From assembly GCA_008016945.1 (NCBI GenBank), contig SSGN01000126.1, positions 1-7,912 on the forward strand: 7,912 bases of DNA, in the 5' to 3' direction. The notes below the pieces were generated by a model. That model worked only from the letters and a program-made list of their open reading frames with translations. It searched no databases and was not told the origin of the DNA. Position numbers and translations under genes: made by a program. Below are positions 1-6,612 of this stretch, one piece after another. How positions within the stretch are numbered: the stretch's first letter is position 1; each line of letters begins with the position of its first letter. This DNA comes from Flavobacteriales bacterium (GTDB lineage: Bacteria > Bacteroidota > Bacteroidia > Flavobacteriales > PHOS-HE28).

Positions 1-1
1 C

Positions 2-820
2 CCAGCGAATATCCTGCTGAACGTGCGTGTGCGCGGCCGTGTGGCCGGCAACAACCTGGAGTTCGGTCCGGCCTGCCAGTTCAAGATCGATGCTACGCTG
101 GCCGCTTGCCCGCGTGTGAAACTGCAGGACGACCCGGCCAACACCAGCGACTACAGCTGTGGCGTGAGCCGCGAGTTCGGCGGTGCCAGCCGTCCGGCCA
201 ACCGCATCTACGCCAACCCGCCGCAGCCCGTGCCCGCCGTGGCCAGCAGCAACGTGCGCTACCAGTTCCGCTTCCGCATCGCGGGAGAGAACATCTGCAT
301 CGTACGTCCGCCGCAGACCAGCGCCCGCATGGTGCTGAACTGGACCACCGGAGCACTCCTGCAAGCCTCCAAGACCTACGAGGTGGACGTGCGTGTGAGC
401 CTGGATGGTGGCGCCACCTGGTGCTTCGGCCCGGGTAGCTCCAGCGAGGCCGCCGCATGTGCCGATACCGACGATTGGGGCAAGGTGTGCCTGGTGACGA
501 TCACCGGCTCCGGCCAACTCCAAGGCGGTAGCAACAGCCTGATCGCCGGTGGCCAAAGCACCTTCACCATGTACCCCAACCCCAACCGCGGCGACCAGCT
601 CTTCGTGAGCCTGAGCAGCGTGGAGGAAGGGGTGAGCACGGTGAGCGTGGACATCTACGACCTCTCCGGCAAGCGCGCGATGGCACGTACCATCGCCGTA
701 CAGGATGGCTTCGTGAACACCAACGTGCAGCTCGGCAGCCAGCTGGCCAGCGGCCTCTACATGGTACACATCACCGCCGGCGACAAGACCTACACCGAGC
801 GCCTGGTGATCCAGCCGTAA
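2..820 (+). CDS. Secreted modular protein with T9SS type A sorting domain (5' end missing)
   Basis: The frame is open from the left edge (first full codon at base 2) to TAA at 818-820, giving 272 visible residues; the true start lies outside the window. The first ~30 residues, ending in a GPACQFKID segment, look like the end of one copy of a cysteine-containing module. A fuller copy follows (about residues 38-180) with the landmarks SCGVSREFGG, YQFRFRI, RPPQTS, YEVDVRVS, DGGATWCFG and WGKVCLVTIT. Modules of this kind recur in tandem in large secreted proteins of high-GC Flavobacteriales; this is from memory of the family. Residues ~188-272 are a T9SS type A C-terminal domain: FTMYPNPNRGD, then VDIYDLSGKR, then LASGLYMV, ending TERLVIQP. 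That domain directs export through the outer-membrane translocon and attachment at the surface. The function of the upstream module is unknown to me. A strong terminator follows 23 bases after the stop, so this is the last gene of its unit. Confidence 0.88.
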   Translation, partial: PANILLNVRVRGRVAGNNLEFGPACQFKIDATLAACPRVKLQDDPANTSDYSCGVSREFGGASRPANRIYANPPQPVPAVASSNVRYQFRFRIAGENICIVRPPQTSARMVLNWTTGALLQASKTYEVDVRVSLDGGATWCFGPGSSSEAAACADTDDWGKVCLVTITGSGQLQGGSNSLIAGGQSTFTMYPNPNRGDQLFVSLSSVEEGVSTVSVDIYDLSGKRAMARTIAVQDGFVNTNVQLGSQLASGLYMVHITAGDKTYTERLVIQP

Positions 821-843
821 GGAGATAAACCCCATTCGAACGG

Positions 844-874
844 GAAGCCCCGCGCCACAGGCGCGGGGCTTCTT
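844..874 (+). terminator. Intrinsic terminator of the first gene
   Basis: A perfect 12-bp stem is seen: GAAGCCCCGCGC at 844-855 pairs with GCGCGGGGCTTC at 861-872 around the 5-base loop CACAG. It is followed by TT and lies 23 bases after the TAA. The T tract is short, as is common in GC-rich Bacteroidota. Confidence 0.85.
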
Positions 875-909
875 GCTTGGATACCATCGGGACAACGAGG
901 CGCTGCCCT

Positions 910-1036
910 GATCCAACGCAGCCGCACGTCTTCACTTCCTCTCTACCGAGCGGAACAGACCGCTTCTTGGTTACCGCCTCCGTACGTGAAGGCCCCGGAC
1001 ATGCCTCCCATGGGCGGCGGCATGGACATGATGTGA
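910..1036 (+). pseudogene. Possible relic of a GroEL C-terminus
   Basis: Bases 986-1036 read VKAPDMPPMGGGMDMM followed by TGA. A charged or proline linker followed by a Gly/Met-rich end is the hallmark of the flexible C-terminal tail of the GroEL chaperonin. Upstream in another frame (910-975) there is only faint similarity to the end of GroEL: DPTQ, then SSL, TD and LVT, in the order of GroEL's DPTKVTR, ASLLLTTE and LVT. Joining the two needs a frameshift between about 976 and 990 and a small deletion. A perfect terminator begins 21 bases after the TGA, as expected at the end of a gene. There is no room for the rest of GroEL (about 540 residues), because another gene ends at 820. The alternative is chance: short Gly/Met codon runs can arise in GC-rich spacers. 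The tail match is the main support. Confidence 0.33.
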
Positions 1037-1057
1037 TCCGTGCCCGTAACGGACGTG

Positions 1058-1092
1058 GAAGCCCCGGCCCCCAACGGCCGGGGCTTCTTCTT
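1058..1092 (+). terminator. Intrinsic terminator in the spacer
   Basis: A perfect 12-bp stem is seen: GAAGCCCCGGCC at 1058-1069 pairs with GGCCGGGGCTTC at 1076-1087 around the 6-base loop CCCAAC. It is followed by TTCTTT. The first seven bases of the stem match the terminator at 844, so both belong to one sequence style. No intact gene precedes it; only the GroEL-tail-like stretch ends just upstream. Confidence 0.8.
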
Positions 1093-1111
1093 TCCGGCCA
1101 TGGCGACACGC

Positions 1112-1125
1112 GCGCGGTTCCGCGC
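1112..1125. repeat. Short inverted repeat GCGCGG-TT-CCGCGC
   Basis: Six-base arms around a TT centre in a GC-rich stretch. It could form a small hairpin, but its function is unknown and chance is a fair explanation. Confidence 0.35.
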
Positions 1126-1204
1126 ATCCCCACCTGCATCGAGGCAATACCACATGCTCCTGCTTCAGCGAGACATCACATACCCGTTCAAGCGCACGAG
1201 TAGC

Positions 1205-1218
1205 CAGGCCTTGGCCTG
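1205..1218. repeat. Short inverted repeat CAGGCC-TT-GGCCTG upstream of the promoter-like element
   Basis: Six-base arms around a TT centre, ending four bases before the TTCACA hexamer at 1223. The position would suit an operator or a small hairpin upstream of the -35 region, but no T tract follows and no regulator is known. Confidence 0.35.
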
Positions 1219-1220
1219 AT

Positions 1221-1252
1221 CGTTCACATCCGGACGGTCTCCCCGATGAACG
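1221..1252 (+). promoter_or_regulatory. Shared promoter-like element, copy 1
   Basis: TTCACA (1223-1228), a 16-base spacer and GATGAA (1245-1250) lie 23 bases before the ATG at 1274. The same arrangement with the same spacing occurs before the next two genes, which is the reason to call it. Over the 40 bases 1221-1260 this copy matches copy 2 (2848-2887) at 31 positions by hand count. It does not resemble the usual Bacteroidota TTTG / TAnnTTTG pair. The outer ends CGTTCA and TGAACG are also exact inverted repeats, so a protein-binding dyad is an alternative reading. Confidence 0.6.
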
Positions 1253-1273
1253 GTAGAACCAGATCACCGACAC

Positions 1274-2785
1274 ATGAACGCGAGGACCCTTACCCTATTG
1301 ATCCCCATCGTTGTCGCATGTGAGTCCGCCACGGCACAGGTGCCCGTATTGTTGAAGGACATCAACCCATCCGGCAATTCCAATCCCGGCTTGTTCACCT
1401 GCGTCGGCGATATGGTGTACTTCAGTGCCACGGACGGCGTGAACGGCATGGAGCTCTGGAAGACCGATGGCAGCGAGGCCGGCACCCTGATGGTGAAGGA
1501 CATCAACCCGGGCACGGGCAGCAGCGCCCCTCGGGATCTCATGCTGATGAACGGCGTCCTGCATTTCATCGCGACCGGCGCTGGCATGGAGCCGGAATTG
1601 TGGCGGACGGACGGCACGGAAGCCGGCACCCAACTGGTGCTGAGCAGGACCGATGTTCCGGGGCTTCTGGAGTGGATCACGTTCGTCGCCTTCCCCGGTT
1701 CCGGGCCCGGCGGGAGCGACAGCATCTTCTTCAGAGGGTACGATGCCGACCACGGGCGCGAGCTGTGGAGCACCGATGGAACGCCAGCGGGCACGCTGCT
1801 CTTCCTCGACATCAACCCGGGCACTGCCAGCAGCAGCTTCCAGGATCCCATGGCCCACGATGGCATGCTCTACTTCACCGCGAATGATGGCCTCACGGGC
1901 AGCGAGCCCTGGATGAGCGATGGTACCGTGGCAGGCACGCACCTCATCGCCGAGACCATCGCGGGTCCGGCAAGTTCGGGCACCTCACCTTCGAACTACC
2001 GGGCGGCGGGCGGGCTGATATTCTTCCGCGCAGGCACCAGTGCCACAGGCGATGAATTGTGGGCCACCGATGGAACCGTGCCGGGCACCGGCCTGGTCAA
2101 GGACATCTTCCCCGGCGCCAACTCCAGCCTGCCCTCCAACCTTCTGGAGCACAATGGACAACTGCACCTACGCGCGTTCCCCACGACGGGCAGCAGCACC
2201 GCCTTGATCTGGCAAAGCGATGGAACACAGTCCGGCACCGTTTCCTGGAACACCTTCGGCTATACCAACCCGGACAACTTCTGCAGCCACGATGGGGCCT
2301 TGTACGTCACGGCCCTCGGGACCACCACCTATCGGCAGCTCTGGCGCACGGATAACACCGCCCCAGGCACCTATGAGATCCCCTACCCCGGCAGCGATGT
2401 GATCTCGCCGTTCTCGAACGCGGCTCCCATGCTCAGCTGCAACGGCACTTTATTCTTCCGTGCGAACTACCTCACGAGCACGGGCCTGGAGCTCTATGTG
2501 CTGAACCTGACGACGGGGAGCGAAGCGCACGATAGCGATGGCATCCGCATCTACCCGATCCCCGCTACCGACGGCGTGTGGATCGATCTTGGTGAAGCTT
2601 CCGATGGAAACGCGACGGTAACCATCATCGACCTGCAGGGCCGGGTCATCGGATCCTCACCATCGCTCGTTGCCGTCGGCACGGGACGCTTCCGGGTCCC
2701 GCTGGAGGGCGTGGCCCCCGGCACCTACCTCATCCACCTGAAGGTGGGCGGGAAGCGCTGGAGCAAGCGGATCATCAAGGCATAG
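1274..2785 (+). CDS. Secreted ELWxxDGT-repeat beta-propeller-like protein with T9SS sorting domain
   Basis: This is a complete 503-residue protein. Residues 1-21 form a Sec signal peptide (MNARTLTLL, hydrophobic core, ATA before Q22). The ELWxTDGTxAGT motif recurs about every 44-55 residues, at residues 60, 108, 163, 211, 261, 311 and 355. A degraded eighth copy (ELYVLN) is at 406. Such ELWxxDGT repeats are thought to build a beta-propeller, here with seven or eight blades. Residues ~424-503 are a T9SS type A tail (IRIYPIPATDGVWIDLG, then DLQGRV, then APGTYLIHL, ending WSKRIIKA), so the product should reach the outer surface. No catalytic motif is visible; ligand binding or adhesion is only inference. 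The ATG at 1274 is chosen because the signal peptide starts there and a promoter-like element lies just upstream. No Shine-Dalgarno sequence is present, as is usual in the phylum. A terminator follows, so it is probably transcribed alone. Confidence 0.93.
   Translation: MNARTLTLLIPIVVACESATAQVPVLLKDINPSGNSNPGLFTCVGDMVYFSATDGVNGMELWKTDGSEAGTLMVKDINPGTGSSAPRDLMLMNGVLHFIATGAGMEPELWRTDGTEAGTQLVLSRTDVPGLLEWITFVAFPGSGPGGSDSIFFRGYDADHGRELWSTDGTPAGTLLFLDINPGTASSSFQDPMAHDGMLYFTANDGLTGSEPWMSDGTVAGTHLIAETIAGPASSGTSPSNYRAAGGLIFFRAGTSATGDELWATDGTVPGTGLVKDIFPGANSSLPSNLLEHNGQLHLRAFPTTGSSTALIWQSDGTQSGTVSWNTFGYTNPDNFCSHDGALYVTALGTTTYRQLWRTDNTAPGTYEIPYPGSDVISPFSNAAPMLSCNGTLFFRANYLTSTGLELYVLNLTTGSEAHDSDGIRIYPIPATDGVWIDLGEASDGNATVTIIDLQGRVIGSSPSLVAVGTGRFRVPLEGVAPGTYLIHLKVGGKRWSKRIIKA
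1451..2503 (+). repeat. Eight ELWxxDGT protein repeats (last one degenerate)
   Basis: The tryptophan-containing motif recurs at protein residues 60, 108, 163, 211, 261, 311, 355 and 406. Copies 4 (EPWMSDGT), 6 (LIWQSDGT) and 7 (QLWRTDNT) are partly diverged, and copy 8 keeps only ELYVLN. The DNA of the copies differs considerably, so this is an old repeat array. Confidence 0.85.
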
Positions 2786-2800
2786 GCGCCCCAACGGATG

Positions 2801-2830
2801 AGGAGCCCCGGTCAGATGGCCGGGGTTCCT
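2801..2830 (+). terminator. Intrinsic terminator after the ELWxxDGT gene
   Basis: AGGAGCCCCGG (2801-2811) pairs with CCGGGGTTCCT (2820-2830), an 11-bp stem with one G-T pair and an 8-base loop. It starts 15 bases after the TAG. The bases after it (CAATTCCTGCTTGTG) are only mildly T-rich. Confidence 0.75.
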
Positions 2831-2847
2831 CAATTCCTGCTTGTGTT

Positions 2848-2879
2848 CGTTCACATCGGGCAGGCCACCCCGATAAATG
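2848..2879 (+). promoter_or_regulatory. Shared promoter-like element, copy 2
   Basis: TTCACA (2850-2855), a 16-base spacer and GATAAA (2872-2877) lie 41 bases before the chosen ATG at 2919. GATAAA is the copy closest to a classical -10 box. The ATG at 2877 overlaps this box, which argues against using that codon as the start of the next gene. Confidence 0.6.
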
Positions 2880-2918
2880 GCAGACCCGGATTCCATCCAC
2901 AAAAGGAAACCACCACCC

Positions 2919-5900
2919 ATGAGAACCTCTACACTGGTCACCGCCATCACCCTCGGCATCGCTACAATGGCGGGCACCCCGCCAACGACCTCCAGGCTGG
3001 AAGGCCGTTCATCTGCTCCCACTGGCTTCGAGGAGAACAAGGGACAGGTGCGCAGCACCACCGGCGAGGCCGCACCCTTCGTGCGTTTCCACCTGGCCCA
3101 GGGCAACACCCACCTGTTCCTGCTGGAGAACGGCATCGCCTACCAATTCAACCGAACGCACTACCCGGCCGGGTACCAGGAAGCGCAGGCGGCCGGTCAT
3201 ACTGCGGAAGGGCAAGAGCAACTGGATGCCTTGCGCAGCCAGATCCGCTTGGAGACCTTCCGCATGGACATGCGATTGGAAGGCGCGGACCCGTATGCGC
3301 GCATCACCACCGAAGGCCGCAGCAGCGACTACACCCAGTACTACAACCACGATGCGCTGGATGTACACAGCTACACCAAGGTGATCTATCACGATGTGTA
3401 CCCCGGGATCGACTGGGTGGTCTACACGACAGATGCGCGTCACTCCGGAGCTCCATCCGGGGTGAAATACGATTTCGTGGTAAGCCCCGGCGCTGATCCG
3501 AACGCGATCCGCCTGCGTTTCGAGCACCACGAAGAATTGGAAGTGAATGCCAACGGCGAACTCATCCATGGCAACCGCATGGGGCGCTTCACGGAAGAGC
3601 GGCCGGTGAGCTTCCAGGGTGGGAAGGAGATCGCGACGCGTTTCGTGCTTGAAGACGACGTCCTCCGCTTCGCCATTGAGGCCTACGACCACAGCCGCAC
3701 GCTGACCATTGATCCTGCGCGCGTTTGGGCCACGTACTATGGCGGCCCGGACAATGACATCGGCCGCAGCTGCACAACGGACGCCAACGGTGACGTCTAC
3801 TTGGCAGGATACACTTGGTCGCTTTCGGCGATCGCAGCGGGTGGCCATCAGAATACACTAGGCGGGGGCTTCAGAGATGCCTATCTCGTTAAGTTCAATA
3901 GCAACGGGCAACGACTTTGGGCCACCTATTATGGAGGAACGGATTACGACGAAGGATACGGGAGCGCTACTGACGCCGCCGGGAACGTGTTCCTGTGCGG
4001 GATGACTTGGTCCAGCAACGGCATCGGATCGGGTGGCCATCAGGATACATACGCAGGAGGCCAAGGCGATGCTTTTCTGGTGAAGTTCGACCCCACTGGT
4101 GCGCGTCTGTGGGCCACATACTACGGCGGGCCTGGTCAAGACCGCGGCTTTTCATGCGCAGTGGATGTCAACGGCAGTGTGTACCTAGCCGGTATCACGC
4201 TTTCCACCTCAGGTATCGCAAGCGGTGGCCACCAGAATACGATGGGTGGATCCTCCGATGCTTATCTGGTCAAATTCAGTTCTGGTGGAACCCGCGAGTG
4301 GGGCACCTATTACGGCGGCAACAATGGCGCCGAGGGCTTCTCATGCACAACGGATGGTAGCGGGAATGTTTATCTGGCGGGCAACACGTCCTCCACTTCC
4401 AATATCGCGGCGGGTGGCCATCAAAGCGACCTCGCTGGCATGCTCGATTGCTTCCTCGCCAAGTTCAACAGTGCCGGTGTGCGGTCATGGGCCACATATT
4501 ACGGCGGGCCTGAACCGGATGGGGAAGGCCGTGTGGCAACGGATAACGCAGGCAATGTATTTCTGATCGGAAACACCAGTTCAACTTCCGGCATTGCTTC
4601 GGGCGGGCACCAAGAAACCTATGGCGGTGGATTGCGCGACGGCTTTGTCGCGAAGTTCAATGGTGATGGGCAACGGCTTTGGGGCACATACTACGGAGGA
4701 AGCGATGATGATCTAGCCAGCTCATGCGCTATCGATGGCAGCGGCAATGCCTATATCGCAGGTCGTTCCGGATCGCAAACAGGCATAGCTGCTGGCGGTT
4801 TTCAGAACATCCACGGAGGGTTGAGCGATGCGTTCCTGGTGAAACTCAACAGCGGTGGACAAAGGTTGTGGGGGACCTATTATGGTGGATCCGGTGCCGA
4901 CCAAGGCTACGGTTGTGCTGTGAATGACGATGACCATGTTTTCCTTGCAGGCACCACCCCGCCCGGTACGGGTATGGCAGATGGGGGACACCAGAACACT
5001 TTTGGCGGTGGCTCCGGCGATGCCTTCCTGGTCAAGTTCGAAGGTGGTTCCGAAGGCATTTCCACGGGTAGCATTCCTGGGCCGCTTTGCTCAGAGACTC
5101 CCGTGAGCGTCCCCTTCACCACCACGGGCATCTTCAACGCCGGAAACACCTTCACGGCGCAACTCTCCGATGCTTCGGGCAGCTTCGCCGATCCGGTGGC
5201 CATCGGCAGCTTGAGCGGCACCACCAGTGGCTCGATCGACGCAACGATACCGGGAGGAACGACAACGGGTACTGGCTATCGCATCCGCGTGGTGAGCAGC
5301 GATCCAATATTGGAAGGAGATGACAATGGCGCTGACGTCGTGATCACTGCTCCTGGGGAGCCCTGCGATGATGGCGTTTCCAATACGCTGAACGACGTGG
5401 TAAGCGCGGAGTGCGTGTGCGCAGGTACGCCCACACCCATCACGCTCGTCGGTCAATTCAACCCAGCGAATGCGGGTGGTTTTTGCGGTATCGCTTACGA
5501 TGCAGATAGTGCGTTGGTCTGGGCGTACGACTGTAGTGCCACCATCATTCAACAGTACACCTCTGCCGGGACTGCTGTGCGCTCCATTCCCCGCGCCGGA
5601 GAATCCAGCAACGATGCCGACCTGAGCATGGCGCCCGCTCAGATCGTGCTCGGCAGCTCCATGGTTCCAAACGGTCGCTTGCTCTTCTTCAATGGCGAAA
5701 CGGGTACGGCGGACATCTACGGCATTGAGCAAGGCCCCGGTACCATCATCGATACCCTCGTTACCGCGTTCGGTCTCAACCACGTGGTCGGCGGCGCCTA
5801 CCATCCGTTCCGCAACACCTACTTCCTCGTGCAGGACGATGATGCCAACACAGTGGACGAGAACCGCGTGGCCGAGGTCGATCCGGCAACAGGCGCCGTC

Positions 5901-6557
5901 CTCAACACCTGGCAGTTCACCGGCATTTTCGCCGTCAACTACGGCGATCTGGAAATATCGGCGGCTACCGGCAACATCTTCCTCGTCAGCAACAGCCAGA
6001 ACAATGTGGCTGAATTCACACCGGAGGGTGCCTTGGTGTACATGCACCCGCTGCCCCCGGGTGTTACTGCGCTCAGCGGCCTCTCCTTGGACTGTGCCAC
6101 CGGTACCGAATGGGCCTGCAACTCCAGCGGTGTCATCTACAACCTGGGCGGCTTCCCCTGTCAGTTGGCCGACCTCTGCCCCGGCGGCCCCGAACCGGGT
6201 ACGCCCTGCGATGATGGCAATGCCGGCACCGTGAACGATGAGATCAACGCGGATTGCGACTGCGAAGGCGAACTCACCACAGGGCTATCGGGAACAGGAA
6301 CCACCGGAACCGATCTGCGCGTGTGGCCGAACCCCGCGACCGATGAGGTATGGATCGATATCGGTGAGGCGGGCAGCGCGCCCGCGACGCTGGTCGTGCG
6401 GGATCTGCTCGGCAGGACCATCACCTCGCTGGGCCCGATCAACGCCAGCGGACCAGGCCTGTATCTGGTGCAATTGGGCGCATTGGCCCCTGGCACCTAC
6501 ATCCTGGACCTGGGCGTAGGCCAAAGGCAGTGGAGCCGCCGCCTGATCAAGGGCTGA
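2919..6557 (+). CDS. Large secreted SBBP beta-propeller protein with DUF7948-like leader and T9SS sorting domain
   Basis: This is a complete 1212-residue protein. The start at 2919 gives a signal peptide (MRTSTLVTAITLGIATMAG); an in-frame ATG at 2877 would put 14 charged or proline-rich residues before it and overlaps the promoter. Residues ~36-267 resemble the DUF7948 leader found before SBBP propellers (FEENKGQ, YYNHDALDVHSY, DVYPGIDWVVY, KYDFVVSPGADP). Residues 270-714 hold seven SBBP blades, each starting W(A/G)TYYGG. Residues ~715-810 look Ig-like (FTAQLSDASGSF, GTGYRIRVVSSD). Two cysteine motifs of the form GxPCDDG...ND...C.C.G (813-837 and 1094-1117) bracket a second propeller-like region (~841-1085). 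Residues ~1133-1212 are a T9SS type A tail (LRVWPNPATDEVWIDIG, ending WSRRLIKG). The domain content suggests a surface-exposed or released binding or structural protein; no active site was recognised. Terminators upstream suggest independent transcription. Confidence 0.93.
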   Translation: MRTSTLVTAITLGIATMAGTPPTTSRLEGRSSAPTGFEENKGQVRSTTGEAAPFVRFHLAQGNTHLFLLENGIAYQFNRTHYPAGYQEAQAAGHTAEGQEQLDALRSQIRLETFRMDMRLEGADPYARITTEGRSSDYTQYYNHDALDVHSYTKVIYHDVYPGIDWVVYTTDARHSGAPSGVKYDFVVSPGADPNAIRLRFEHHEELEVNANGELIHGNRMGRFTEERPVSFQGGKEIATRFVLEDDVLRFAIEAYDHSRTLTIDPARVWATYYGGPDNDIGRSCTTDANGDVYLAGYTWSLSAIAAGGHQNTLGGGFRDAYLVKFNSNGQRLWATYYGGTDYDEGYGSATDAAGNVFLCGMTWSSNGIGSGGHQDTYAGGQGDAFLVKFDPTGARLWATYYGGPGQDRGFSCAVDVNGSVYLAGITLSTSGIASGGHQNTMGGSSDAYLVKFSSGGTREWGTYYGGNNGAEGFSCTTDGSGNVYLAGNTSSTSNIAAGGHQSDLAGMLDCFLAKFNSAGVRSWATYYGGPEPDGEGRVATDNAGNVFLIGNTSSTSGIASGGHQETYGGGLRDGFVAKFNGDGQRLWGTYYGGSDDDLASSCAIDGSGNAYIAGRSGSQTGIAAGGFQNIHGGLSDAFLVKLNSGGQRLWGTYYGGSGADQGYGCAVNDDDHVFLAGTTPPGTGMADGGHQNTFGGGSGDAFLVKFEGGSEGISTGSIPGPLCSETPVSVPFTTTGIFNAGNTFTAQLSDASGSFADPVAIGSLSGTTSGSIDATIPGGTTTGTGYRIRVVSSDPILEGDDNGADVVITAPGEPCDDGVSNTLNDVVSAECVCAGTPTPITLVGQFNPANAGGFCGIAYDADSALVWAYDCSATIIQQYTSAGTAVRSIPRAGESSNDADLSMAPAQIVLGSSMVPNGRLLFFNGETGTADIYGIEQGPGTIIDTLVTAFGLNHVVGGAYHPFRNTYFLVQDDDANTVDENRVAEVDPATGAVLNTWQFTGIFAVNYGDLEISAATGNIFLVSNSQNNVAEFTPEGALVYMHPLPPGVTALSGLSLDCATGTEWACNSSGVIYNLGGFPCQLADLCPGGPEPGTPCDDGNAGTVNDEINADCDCEGELTTGLSGTGTTGTDLRVWPNPATDEVWIDIGEAGSAPATLVVRDLLGRTITSLGPINASGPGLYLVQLGALAPGTYILDLGVGQRQWSRRLIKG
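3726..5048 (+). repeat. Seven SBBP blades of 63-64 residues
   Basis: Blades start at the tryptophans of protein residues 270, 334, 398, 461, 524, 588 and 651, so the period is 63 or 64 residues. Each carries TYYGG, then a D..GN.(Y/F) strand, then a GGHQ motif (GGFQ in blade 6), then (A/G)(Y/F)(L/V).K(F/L). Seven units fit one closed seven-bladed propeller. The seven TYYGG stretches are written with seven different 15-base sequences. Confidence 0.9.
5355..5429 (+). repeat. PCDDG-type cysteine motif, copy 1
   Basis: Protein residues 813-837 contain PCDDG, then TLND, then ECVC and AGT. The same pattern recurs at 6198-6269. It sits between the Ig-like segment and the second propeller-like region. 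Acidic residues and three cysteines suggest a disulphide- or metal-stabilised linker, by inference. Confidence 0.7.
6198..6269 (+). repeat. PCDDG-type cysteine motif, copy 2
   Basis: Protein residues 1094-1117 contain PCDDG, then TVND, then DCDC and EG. It lies just before the linker to the T9SS tail and mirrors the copy at 5355-5429 on the other side of the second propeller-like region. Confidence 0.7.
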
Positions 6558-6588
6558 AAGCCCGGCATGGATGAGGGAGGTGGCTTCA
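6555..6588 (+). terminator. Possible degenerate terminator after the SBBP gene
   Basis: TGAA(A)GCC (6555-6562, overlapping the stop codon) can pair with GGCTTCA (6582-6588), with one bulged A, followed by TTCTTC. The interior pairs poorly (CCC, CAT, ATG, GGG with bulges). A competing small hairpin GGGCT-GAA-AGCCC lies at 6551-6563. The GAAGCC/GGCTTC ends match the style of the strong terminators at 844 and 1058, but this one is clearly weaker, so some read-through into the next gene is possible. Confidence 0.35.
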
Positions 6589-6612
6589 TTCTTCACCGAT
6601 CCGGCAGCCGAT

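Larger units (their letters stand above)
875..1220. other. Intergenic spacer without a convincing intact gene
   Basis: The stretch between the first terminator and the next promoter-like element holds no frame with a believable start, length and composition. What it does contain is a GroEL-tail-like relic (910-1036), a second strong terminator (1058-1092) and two short inverted repeats with TT centres (1112-1125 and 1205-1218). A 39-codon ATG frame at 1100-1219 has no recognisable features. No tRNA or other structured RNA was recognised. Confidence 0.6.

Noticed and set aside
1100..1219. A 39-codon ATG frame in the spacer
   Set aside because: It is short, Arg-rich, begins just after a terminator without a promoter, and matches nothing recognisable.
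1274..2785. ELWxxDGT protein as an enzyme or a hyalin-type adhesin
   Set aside because: No catalytic residues are visible, and the repeat alone does not establish adhesion, so only a propeller-like secreted role is stated.
2877..2918. Upstream in-frame ATG as start of the SBBP gene
   Set aside because: It would add 14 charged and proline-rich residues before a normal signal peptide and would overlap the GATAAA box of the promoter-like element. The ATG at 2919 is preferred.
2798..3496. A 232-codon plus-strand frame overlapping the start of the SBBP gene
   Set aside because: It begins inside the preceding terminator region, is rich in Arg, His and Gly, and shows no motif. The overlapping frame has a signal peptide and known domains.
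3009..3848. A 279-codon minus-strand frame
   Set aside because: It overlaps the DUF7948-like leader on the opposite strand. Low-complexity Val/Ala/Arg composition is typical of antisense shadows in GC-rich DNA.
5091..6047. A 318-codon minus-strand frame
   Set aside because: It lies wholly inside the SBBP gene, whose reading frame shows clear domains there. The minus-strand translation has no recognisable motif.
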